A stretch of DNA of 64,000 nucleotides from Verrucomicrobia bacterium ADurb.Bin006. Lineage in GTDB: Bacteria > Verrucomicrobiota > Verrucomicrobiia > Limisphaerales > J093. A program made the position numbers and the translations under genes. The stretch spans positions 1-64,000 of the forward strand of contig MWFF01000195.1 of assembly GCA_002071485.1 (NCBI GenBank), in the 5' to 3' direction. Within the stretch, counting starts at the first letter, position 1. Every line of letters starts with the position of its first letter. This document shows, in pieces, positions 44,501 to 53,400 of the stretch. The notes below the pieces were generated by a model. That model did no database searches. It was not told the origin of the DNA and saw only the letters and a list, made by a program, of their open reading frames with translations.

Positions 44501-46463
44501 GAGCGTCGGCACTTATAGAGTCAACGGCGCAGCTCCGCAACAGGCGGAACTGAAGGATGACGAACGTTCGGTGGTGTTGACCGTCCCGGCACTGCTGGGC
44601 GATTCGTTCGAGCTGACAGTGACCGACTTGGGAGATGCGCTGGGAAACCGTGCAACACTCGATACCATTGGAACCATTCTCGGCCTGGAACATCGGGATC
44701 TGGGTACGCCGGGCACCGACCCGCGCGAGCGGGGTTCCGTGGTGACGTTCGATGGCAACCGGTTCGAGAACGTTGCGGGCGGTTCGGCAATCTGGAACAA
44801 ACAGGACGCGGGCCAGTGGCTATTCGAGCGGCGTGTCGGCGATTTCGATGTTTGCGTCCAACTGGAAAGCCTCAAGAAGACGGGCTCGTGGACCCAGGCG
44901 GGCTTGATCGCCCGCGAGTCTGCCGACGCAAAAAGCCGTCACGTTTATGTGCATGTCCAATACGGCACTGGTAACAACCGCTATGCGGCGGGTTGTCGCG
45001 CCAGCACGGGTGGCGATACCGCCTATTGGCCGGAAACCCCCACTAGTGTCCATGTCCCGGTCCCGAACGCCTGGATGCGTCTCAAGCGGGAGGGCGATGT
45101 CTTCATCGCCATGCATGGCACTAACGGCACCGACTGGATCGAGTATGCGCGTCTGACACAGAGCCTGCCAGGCACGCTGCTGGTGGGTCTGGCGACCTCC
45201 GCGGTCAACAACAATGCTGGCCAAGCGACAACGGCCATTTACCGTCACTTCGACGACTTGACGCCCGGGTTCCTGTCGGTGCCGCAGAATCAGGCCCTGG
45301 TCTCAGGTGCTACCGCCGTCTTCGGTGTGGTGGCGCGGGGCGAAGCGCCGTTGAGTTACCAGTGGTTCCATGATGGCGTGCCGATCGACGGAGCGACCAA
45401 TCCCACCCTCGAGTTGACGAACGTTCAGATCGCCGATGTGGGTGACTACCGCGTGCGCGTGAGCAACGCCTTGGGCGAGAACCTCAGCACCGTCGCCACA
45501 CTGTCGGTGGACGGCGTCGGTGTGGGCGGTGGCCTTGAAGCGGACGTATCGCCCTCGCCGCTGGGGGACGGCGCCGTCACCATTCAGGACTGGGTAGTGA
45601 GTGGCCGGTTGGTAGCAGCCTTGGATGAGCCGGTTAATTCGAGCCAGTTCCAGCGGGCCGACTGCGCCCCAGCCCCGTGCGGAGATGGCCGATTGAGTGT
45701 GGCGGACTGGACGCAGACAGGCCTGTACGCGGCGGCCTTGGTGGAACCGATTCCGACTGGCTGCGGTCCCACTGAGCCCTCCGGGTTGATCCGGCCTGTC
45801 GGATTGGCGCAACAGGGGCCAGACGGACCCTCGCGGCACTTCTGGCTCAAAGCGATCCCGTCGCTCGGTGGACTGTCCGTCGAAGTCCGCGTGATGGTGT
45901 CCGCACAGGGCGACGAGAACGCGGCAGGCTTGAGCGTAGTGTTCGATGCAACGGCACTGCGTTTCGCCGGGGCGGCTCCAGGCCTGGCGGCGGCAGACGC
46001 CGTGCTGCAAGTCAACCCACGGCAGGCGGCGGAAGGGCGCGTTGGCCTGGCGCTCGCGCAAAGTGCCGGTGCGGCCTTCGCTGCTGGTGACATCGAATTG
46101 GCCCGCCTGCAGTTTGTCGCACTGGGAACGCAAGAGGAAACTGCCATCGATTTTGGAGACCGTCCGATCGGACGCGAGGTCGTGAACATCCAAGCGGAGG
46201 TGTTGGAAGCCGGGTATCAGGGCACCACCATCCAGGTACTGGCCAGGCCGAAGCTCGAGAGCCTGGCGATGGTGAAGGATGGCGGGTTGGAGTTCGAGTT
46301 CTCGGCCGAAGCGGGTTTGGAGTGGATCATCGAGGTCTCTTCCGACTTGAAGGCTTGGACTGAGTTGGCCAGGCGCGTAGCTATTGGCGGGACACTCCGG
46401 TTTGCTGACGACGCACCGGCCGAGGAAGGACGGCGGTTCTACAGACTGCGTCGCGTGGAGTGA
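41517..46463 (+). CDS. Giant secreted protein with dockerin-like and cohesin-like modules
   Basis: 1648 residues; AGAGAGGA before ATG 41517; signal peptide (ALRSICAILALTAAAFALQA). Residues 30-830: a beta-solenoid-like repeated region (NGVVDLSGLESITGPEYSDR, VRFN..VP..E.P.L), with an almost identical about 79-residue block twice (about 380-458 and 575-653). Then: SbsA-type Ig-like domains (about 860-1060), a concanavalin-like/DUF1349-type domain (about 1075-1245, WTQAGLIARESADAKSRHVY), one Ig-like domain, and a dockerin-like pair (about 1342-1415: LGDGAVTIQDWVVSGRLVAA and CGDGRLSVADWTQTGLYAAA). Next is a cohesin-like domain (about 1449-1568: ENAAGLSVVFDATALRFAGA) and a short C-terminal strand module ending RRFYRLRRVE. 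Probably a surface scaffold or adhesin. The Ca-binding loops of the dockerin repeats lack some canonical Asp/Asn ligands. Confidence 0.85.
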   Translation: MKPSKSTRCVCALRSICAILALTAAAFALQAQTVNWVGGNLYKLWSDPLNWSPQVVPLNGGGANYTVIVPANSSISFLPDLTGTIDALSFGDNSVLDIAEDSQLEVAGVGVIRGTVQTDGARSAFRAPDGGVVLDFHPRLLARNGSLIVAGSSMYQWSGSDADAGLLLADTDATIDLRSVRTLSVAGGSNVRMYTVRATENGVIDLSGLGTVTGPSGDDWLQFNLTTGGRIYLDSLQQISGRVRFNVHVPTFELPRLGHAAATEFLLSDNVVVSLPQLLRLQSGRIALAAGARLDADALLGVHDATITVADGASFEAPQLQTLERVPLALEGTGAFVAPNLSAYRESDLPIVPGRDFRAGILTDIYGARLSVADGAVFQVAATEYDTPANWTWYGTLFGADGAGSLLDLSSLRTMRTRYCHWSGYDYRYKVMANNNGVVDLSGLESITGPEYSDRLLEFNVRNNGDIRLSSLRQVSQYVRFNIEVPRYEMPALEAADHTAFVLGDGTVLEVPGLTSLSEGCSIGWGFNSEIKAPQLRNFVNSGLSLSPGRILTVPAFTNVYGARFEVSGGRTFGVAATEYDTPANWTWYGTMFGADGAGSLLDLSSLRTMRTRYCHWSGYDYRYKVMANNNGVVDLSGLESITGPEYSDRLLELTVGTKGSLLLGPVDVLQYTSLRAMDSGSRLNFAALHLHAPVRLSVGTRATCAVQGDFLFENTDANSIVIEGAYLQMDGTQPQRLEVGGKDLGPTGATTRNFGYSQLIVGETNRASVVRLVDTIDNGNRGAGGDPECLYLYGMDSAGLRLLNGSRLILNGLKVYALVNGQMQSLANLIPAGTNSAPFGEGFIALTGGPKITNMVPAIALLPPVGSVEVSFDIPIDETSFSAGDVTMLGPGGAVPITSVTKIEGNTYRLAFVPQAASGVYTVRVGPGVDELAGNLTGMDQDGDGLSGEAEQDVFVGTFTIDGDAPQIVGAFSVQNGTKIGVEFDEIVDVTAATSVGTYRVNGAAPQQAELKDDERSVVLTVPALLGDSFELTVTDLGDALGNRATLDTIGTILGLEHRDLGTPGTDPRERGSVVTFDGNRFENVAGGSAIWNKQDAGQWLFERRVGDFDVCVQLESLKKTGSWTQAGLIARESADAKSRHVYVHVQYGTGNNRYAAGCRASTGGDTAYWPETPTSVHVPVPNAWMRLKREGDVFIAMHGTNGTDWIEYARLTQSLPGTLLVGLATSAVNNNAGQATTAIYRHFDDLTPGFLSVPQNQALVSGATAVFGVVARGEAPLSYQWFHDGVPIDGATNPTLELTNVQIADVGDYRVRVSNALGENLSTVATLSVDGVGVGGGLEADVSPSPLGDGAVTIQDWVVSGRLVAALDEPVNSSQFQRADCAPAPCGDGRLSVADWTQTGLYAAALVEPIPTGCGPTEPSGLIRPVGLAQQGPDGPSRHFWLKAIPSLGGLSVEVRVMVSAQGDENAAGLSVVFDATALRFAGAAPGLAAADAVLQVNPRQAAEGRVGLALAQSAGAAFAAGDIELARLQFVALGTQEETAIDFGDRPIGREVVNIQAEVLEAGYQGTTIQVLARPKLESLAMVKDGGLEFEFSAEAGLEWIIEVSSDLKAWTELARRVAIGGTLRFADDAPAEEGRRFYRLRRVE
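42655..42890 (+). repeat. Internal direct repeat, first copy
   Basis: About 236 bp nearly identical, at DNA level, to 43240-43475 (only a few substitutions seen, such as CACCCGCG/CACCTGCG and CACTGTTTGG/CAATGTTTGG). It encodes the segment AATEYDTPANWTWYG to GPEYSDRLLE. Offset 585 bp, in frame. Confidence 0.93.
43240..43475 (+). repeat. Internal direct repeat, second copy
   Basis: Second copy of the block at 42655-42890. The sequence between and around the copies is much less conserved, which points to recent duplication or gene conversion rather than slow solenoid drift. Confidence 0.93.
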
Positions 46464-46555
46464 ATCCGGCAAGTGACCCGGTATGATTGTTGATCGCGTG
46501 AGCAGAACCGCGACAGAGGGTGGGAGAGGAGCCGCACAGCGGATGGCCTGCGCGC

Positions 46556-46786
46556 CCTCACCCCGGCCCTCTCCCGTCGGACGGGAGAGGGAGGGTAGAC
46601 CGGCGCCGTCTGGGGGTCGGGGTGCGGTTTTCTCGGGGCGCGTCGTGGGTGTTCCATCTCCCGTCGGACGGGAGAGGGGGGGCAGGCCGGCGCCGTCTGG
46701 GGGTGGGGGTGCGGTTTTCTCGGGGCGCGTCGTGGGTGTTCCCTCTCCCATCGGATGGGAGAGGGTTAGGGTGAGGGGGACGAGTC
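46556..46786. repeat. REP-type palindrome array, left flank of the DUF559 gene
   Basis: Three hairpins with cores CCCTCTCCC/GGGAGAGGG (second has CCATCTCCC) at about 46568, 46655 and 46741, 87 bp apart. They are bounded by CCCTCACCCCGG on the left and GGGTTAGGGTGAGGGG on the right, with the spacer GCGCGTCGTGGGTGTTCC repeated. The outer sequences are inverted relative to each other, giving a REP-spacer-iREP doublet organisation. The rest of 46464-46555 shows nothing recognisable. Confidence 0.9.
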
Positions 46787-47191
46787 GGTTGATCTGTCGG
46801 GCTCGCGCCGCGGCGGCGGCAAGGCTTGGTTGTCAGGATGCGGCATCCGCTCCTGTAAGACACGCCACAAATTCTCGATCAGATTCCGTCGATCTTCGGA
46901 TTTCACCAGTTGATGGTTCCAGACCCGCTTCACCAGGATGCCGCGCGCAGCGAGGATCGCATCCCGATTGGCATCATACCGACGCCTCTCGGGATGCCCA
47001 TGACCGAATCCATCCAACTCAACCGCCAGCCGAGCTTCGAAGCAGTAGAAGTCGAGGAAATACGGAGCTTCGGGATGCTGGCGCCGGAATTTGTAGCCGG
47101 CCAATCGACGGGACCGCAGCAAGCGCCACAAGCGACGCTCGGCCCAAGTGGATTGGCGACGCAACTCCCGCGCTCGGTCGATGTCCTCCAT
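46766..47191 (-). CDS. DUF559 / Vsr-like endonuclease-domain protein
   Basis: 141 residues from ATG 47191. DUF559 proteins have the PD-(D/E)XK fold of very-short-patch-repair endonucleases. Recognisable: RQSTWAERRLWRLLRSRRLA, YKFRRQHPEAPYFLDFYCFE (metal-binding Asp), LAVELDGFGH (second acidic position), ERRRYDANRDAILAARGILV, and VWNHQLV..EDRRNLIENLW. Full domain length, no obvious lesion. The C-terminal residues (DRSTDSSPSP) are encoded by the adjacent palindromic repeat. On both sides lie directly repeated copies of the same palindromic doublet (46556-46786 and 47240-47414). Its role in the cell is not established; a link to repeat mobility or repair is inference. Confidence 0.85.
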   Translation of the reverse strand: MEDIDRARELRRQSTWAERRLWRLLRSRRLAGYKFRRQHPEAPYFLDFYCFEARLAVELDGFGHGHPERRRYDANRDAILAARGILVKRVWNHQLVKSEDRRNLIENLWRVLQERMPHPDNQALPPPRREPDRSTDSSPSP

Positions 47192-47239
47192 GGTGCGAAC
47201 AAATAGGCCCGGAAACGGGATTTGGCAACTGGTTGCAGT

Positions 47240-47414
47240 CACCCTCACCCCGGCCCTCTCCCGCCTGCCTACGCCAAGGCTTCGGCAGGCGGGTCGGACG
47301 GGAGAGGGAGGCTAGGCCGGCGCCGTCTGGGGGTGGGGGTGCGGTTTTCTCGGGACGCGTCGTGGGTGTTCCCTCTCCCGTCGGACGGGAGAGGGTTAGG
47401 GTGAGGGGTTCGGT
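47240..47414. repeat. REP-type palindrome doublet, right flank of the DUF559 gene
   Basis: Same order and spacer as the left flank: CCCTCACCCCGG, hairpin 1, spacer with GCGCCGTCTGGGGGTGGGGG and GCGTCGTGGGTGTTCC, hairpin 2 (CCCTCTCCC-GTCGGAC-GGGAGAGGG), GTTAGGGTGAGGGG. Hairpin 1 carries a second palindrome in its loop (GCCTGCCTACGCCAAGGC with TTCGGCAGGCGG). It ends 23 bp before the giant RHS gene. Confidence 0.9.
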
Positions 47415-47437
47415 ACGAGTCATCTTTAGCTTTGCGC

Positions 47438-50400
47438 ATGATCACTAACTCACATGCATTCGGGCTGCGGCCACTGGGAGCCCTGATCCTGGGCACTCTC
47501 CTTTGTAGCACGCAGGTTGCCACCGCCGCACCACCGCGAACCGTGCGCCTGGTCGCTGTGAATCCAGTCGCCACGCAACCCTTCAACCTCGGCGTGGACT
47601 TGATCGCCCAAGGCGACGAGAACTCGGTCGGATTCAGTTTGCAGTTCGATGTCGCTCGCCTCGAATACATGGACGCCACAGCGGGCAGCGGCGGTTTCAG
47701 CCTGCTGGTCAACAAGAGTCGGGCGGCGCAAGGCCAGCTCGGATTCGCACTCGGTCGCAGTGCTGGAACGGTCTTTCCGTCAGGGACCATCCGCATGGTC
47801 AACGTCGAGTTCCGTGCCCGCGAAACGACTGGAACGACGCCGCTGGCATTCGCGGATGTACCGGTCGTGCGGGAGACGGTGGGCGTTCAGGCTCAGACAC
47901 TCACGACACTATACGAGGGTCTCAGCCTGGAGATTCTCCCACTGGTCGGGCCCTCGATTACCACCCAGCCCGAGGGAGCCACCGTTCATGCCGGGACCAA
48001 TTTCACGCTGCGCGTCGTGGCCGCAGGCAGCGAACCTCTGCGCTATCAATGGCAGTTGAACGGCCAACCCCTGGCATCCGCCACCAACGCGACGCTCGAA
48101 CTTTCCTCCATTCGCGAAAGTCAAGCGGGCGACTATCGCGTCGGCGTATCCAATCCGGCAGGTTCGGTCACCAGCGCGGTGGCCCGGTTGGTGGTCCTGC
48201 CTCCCCTGACCGCTCCGGTCATCGTGCGGAATCCCAAACCGGCATTCGCATCGGCGGGCGAAAGAGTCACGTTCACGGTCGAGGCCACAGGGAGCGAGGC
48301 GTTGTCCTATCAATGGCAACGGCAAGGGATCGACCTGGCCGGCGCAACGGAGCCTGTACTCGTCATTGACGCCGTCACGACCGCCCATGCTGGCAACTAT
48401 CGCGTGCTGGTCCGCAATCCGGTCGGCTCGGCCACGAGCACCGCCGTGGCTCTCACTGTCTCGGCCACACCCCGCGCGATCCGGATCGGGCGGGTCGATT
48501 CCCCAGCCGGCAATCTTATCGAACTGCCGATCGATCTCTACGCGCTGGGCGACGAAAACGCCGTCGGATTCAGCCTGACATTCGATCCCGCGCAACTCGA
48601 ATACCGCGGCTGGCGGCGGGGCGCGACCGCCCAGGGCACGGCGCTCAACGTCAACACCAACGGTCTGGCCCAGGGCCGCTTGGGCCTGGCTATCAGCAAA
48701 CCTGCCGGCCAACGCTTCAGCAGCGGCACCAGCCCGCTCGTGTATCTGCAATTCCTGGTCGGTCGAACGCCATCCCAGACGGACATTCTGGCCGCTGACG
48801 CCCCTGTCCGGCAGGAAATCGCCGATGTCGGCGGTCGCAGCCGCCCTGCTGAGTTCGTTGACGGCTGGGTGAACATCCTCGACACCCCGCCTTCGATCGT
48901 CAGTGCCCCAGCGGATACCGTTGCACGGTTGTTCTCGACCGTGACACTCGAGGTCGTGGCGAACGGCAGTGCGCCACTGTACTACGAATGGCGGCACAAC
49001 GGCCAGCCGGTCCCCGGCGCCACAAGCCCCACGCTGACGCTCGCTTCCGTGATGCCCGATCAAGCGGGAGACTATCAAGTGGTGGTGAGCAACGCGGTCG
49101 CTATCGCCGGCAGTGACACGGCGCGCCTCGAAGTGCGCCGCGTGGTTCGTCTCGCCGGCACCAACATTCCCACTGGGGTCACTGTCGACATGCCAGTCGA
49201 ACTCCTGACCGCCGGCACCGAGAACGCCGTCGGATTCAGCCTGCGCTACGATCCGACGTTGCTCACCCTTCAATCTGCGAAGTTGAATCCCGGGTTCACG
49301 AACGTCACGCTGAACCTGCGCACCAACGCGAGCTTCCCGGGCGCGCTCGGCGTAGCCTTGGCTCAGCCACCGGGCGGTGTGTTTCCCACAGGGACCCAGG
49401 CCGTGATGACGCTCACCTTCCAAGCCACCCAGTTGCCCGGCAATTGCCCCCTGACGTTCACGGATATGCCGATCCTTCGGGAGATGGCCAATGCAGATGC
49501 CCAATCCGTGCCGACGGACTTTGTGGATGGCGAAATCATCACCACCCGTGTCGCCCCGCAGATCACCCGGCACCCGGTGCCGCGCGAGGTAACACAGGGC
49601 GAATCGGCGGTGTTCGCCGTGGTGGCGAGCGGCTCGTTACCCATGACTTACCAATGGCTGCACAACGGTGTCGATCTGCCCGGCGCGACCAACACCACAT
49701 TCAGCATCGTCGCCGTCCAACCCGTTGACGCCGGCAACTACGCCGTTCGCCTTAGCAACGTCGCCAGTACCGTCATCAGCTCGAATGCGCTGTTGACTGT
49801 GAACATCCCGGACATGACCGGCCCGGTGCTGGCCAACCCGACTTTCGATTCTCAACCGCTGGCGCCGGACGCCCTGCTGACGCGTGCCGGCACCCTGCGG
49901 ATCGATGCCACCGATCCTTCAGGCGTCAGCCGGGTCGAGTTCTATGTCGATGACCTCCAGGTATCGGCCGATCTGGACGGCGCGGATGGATTCACGGCGT
50001 ATCTCGATTTCGAGTTGTTCCCGGACGGTCCGCACACGCTGTCGTTTCGGGCGTTGGACTTTCGCAGCAACCCGGCGGAGTTCACGCTGCCGGTACGGTT
50101 CCTCCTGGCCACACTGCCGCCGCCGGTCATCGGCCTGCCGCAGAGCGGCACGATCACCTCGAACCAGTTCGTCACGATTCGTGGCAATGCTCCCGCGCAC
50201 TCGAGCGTGGTTCTGTACCGCAACGACGCGCGCGCGGGCAATCCCGTGCCGGTGAACCACCTGGGTATCTTCGAGACGACGCTGCCGCTGCTTGAAGGGC
50301 TCAACCGTCTCGAGGCCGCCTCGCTCAATCGCGCCGGTGAAAGCCAACGGTCGCCCGAAGTGACGGTGACACTCGACACCAGCCTGCCGGCGTCGCCGTC

Positions 50401-53400
50401 TGGACTCCGCGCTACGGCGCGCAGCGGCGGGCGTGTCCTGCTCGAGTGGGTTCCGAGCAGCGAGTCCTACCGCGGTTACCACGTTTATCGCTCGCATGCC
50501 TCATTCACCGATCGAAGCGAAGCGGTCAGGTTGACCGGTTCGCCTCTGCCAGGCTACACCTTCGAGGACACCGCCCCGGTCGATGGCCAGTGGTTCTATC
50601 GGATTGCGCAGGTGAACCTTGCCAACGTCGAGGGCCTGCTCTCGATCGAGGCGGCTGTCGAGGTGGACCGGACGCCGCCCACCGCCGCCCTCGAGTATCA
50701 ACCGCCCGCAGCTTACGATCCGGCCACGGGCCGGGTGGGCCGTGGCATCGTTGGAGTGCTGGTGAACCTGAGTGAAGAGGTCGCCAGCGCGCCTTTCCTG
50801 AGCTTCATGCCGCCCCAAGGACAGCCGATTGTCATCGAGTTGAGGCGTGTCGATCCGACTCAATACCGCGGCAACTTCGTGATCGATGACAAGACCCCTT
50901 CCGGCAATGCAGTCGCCGTGTTCTCCGCCCGTGACAAAGCCGGCAACCGCGGCACCCAAATCACGGCGGGGGCACGACTGACGATTGACACGGCAGCGCC
51001 CGAGATCGTCGGTCTGACCGTCCAACCCGCCGAGCCGATCCGCAACCCGGCTGATGAAACGGTCCTGGTCACCCTCGACCTGACATTGAGCGAGGTCCTG
51101 CGGACAGCCGCCGCTCCCGAAATCACCTACTCGCTGTCCGAGTCAGCGCCGACCCCGCAGCCTGTGGCCAGCCTGACGCCTGGGGCAGACCCTGTCCACT
51201 GGACGGTGACGTTCAAGCTGCCTGCCGCCGCCGGGGCAAACGCCGAGACCCTCACCATTCAGTACCAGGGCGAAGACGATCTGGGGAACCGAGGCTCGCG
51301 CATCATGCCGCCCCATCAGTTTCAAGTGTACCAGGGCGACCTGCCCGCGCTGGTGGCGCCCGTGTCCTTGAGCGCCAAAACCAAGTCAGCAGGCCTGATT
51401 GTCCTCGAATGGCAACGGGTGACCGACGCATCTGACTACGCCATCTACCGGAAGACGCCCAGTGCGACCGAGTTCGAACCCTTGACCTACACCGGCGACA
51501 CCAATCGCTGGTCCGATCTGCCGCCGGAAGACGGCATCTACGAGTATGCCGTCGCCTCCGTGCGACGGGTCAACGCGCAGGAATCGGTCAGCGAGCTGAG
51601 CGACGTGGCGATTGCCGAGTCCGACCGTCGTGCGCCCGGTGCGCCCTCGGACCTCACCCTGCAACTGGCGAAGAATGGGGTTTTCCTGCGCTGGACATCG
51701 CCCGTGAACCTCAACGAGGAGATCACCTATTCGCTCTATCGCACGGTCCAGACCCCGCCGGCTGACCTGACGGGGCTGACACCGGCGATCTCCGGCATTC
51801 CCATCGCCCAGGTTGTGGACCCCGCGCCGCGCCCCGATCAACCGTTCTACGCCGTGGCCGCCGTTGACCGCGCCGGCAATGTCTCGCCGCCATCGAATCC
51901 CGGCTACCTCAACATCCAGCTCTACCCGGTCCAGTCTTTGACCGTCGGCCAGACGAACAACGATCCGCCCATTCTCACCTGGACCCAGGTCGGCAGCGGC
52001 GTGGCCGGACACGACATCTTCCTCGGCGACGCCAACTCGAACCTGCACCTGAACCGGCGCGGTCTGATCACCGACAACCGTTTCATCGACATCGGGTTCA
52101 CCGGCGAGGAGCGGCTTTACACCATCTTCACCGTGGACAACAACGGTCAGCGCAGTCCCGGCCGCACGATCCTGCTGCCGGCGTTGAGCGCAGCGCTCGA
52201 TCCGGACGCCATCGTCAAACGCGGCCTGATGAACCGCTTGACCTACACCGTGCGCAATGACTCGACCGACCCGCTCAACGAGGCGCGGGTGCTCGTCACA
52301 CTCGGCGGACGCGTCCACAGCTCCGAGACCTTCTGGTTGGCTGGGCAGTCGGTCGTCGAAATCCCCGTGATCGTAGGCGGATACGATGAGTTGCCAGATG
52401 GCAATGCACCGCTCCTCACGACGATCGAGAGCCGTCCTGAGGAGGGCGCGACGGTACGCTGGGCGCGCAGCGGGTCGGTAGCGGTTGGCGATGGCCAGTT
52501 GCTGATCGGGGTGTTGGCATCTGACCTGTTTCGCGGGGCGATCACGAAGGCTCGATTCACACTGCTCAACCCCAGCACTGAGGTTCTCGAAGTGATCACC
52601 GCCACGCAACAGGGCAAAGCGCCCTCGTCGGACATCCGGATGTCGCTTTTCAACGCCGAAAGCCAACTGCTTTCCTCGACTCCCTTCTTCGCAGCGATGG
52701 GTACGAATCTGGTTCTCTTGCCCAACGGCAACATCGTGCTGCGCCTCGAGCCGGGCCAGGAAGTCGTGTCGCAGGAGATCGATTTGCCCGTCCCGTCGAG
52801 CGTGCCCAACCATGTCTGGATTCAGCTCGAGATTGACCGTGTCTTCTATCATAGCGACCGCGAGGACCGCGTCGAGATGCGCGGCGTGGCGACGGCGGCA
52901 CCGTTTGTCGTGACCTCGACCAGTTACACCGGCACGATTACGTCGGTTTCGCCCGAGCACTCGCGGGGCGGCGAGCCGATCACCATTTCCGGACGCGCCT
53001 GGTTCCAGGCCAGTCGCCAACCGGCGCCCCGGCAACCCTTGCTCGTCAAGATCGCCAATGCCGGCTTCGAGCGGACGGAGCAAGTGGTGACCGATGACCA
53101 GGGCCTGTTCACCACCCAATTCACCCCTCTGGCGGGCGAAAGCGGCGGCATCTATTCCGTCTGGGCCGTGCATCCCGATCTGACCGACCGCACGGTGCAG
53201 AAGCAATTTGTTGTGGATCGGGTCCTCGCCAGCCCCACCGAGTTTGTCGTGCGCGCGCCGCATTACTATCGACAGGTTGTGCCCCTCAAGGTCACCACAG
53301 GTGCAGGGACCGAAGTCGCGAATCTGCGCCTCGCCTTCTTACCTCAAGACCAGCCCGGCAGAGCGTTGCCGCCGGGCGTGGCCGTGGACACGGGCGCGCC

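Noticed and set aside
51386-53263. 625-codon minus-strand frame inside the RHS giant gene
   Set aside because: Antisense shadow caused by high GC at third positions; no start signal or motif.
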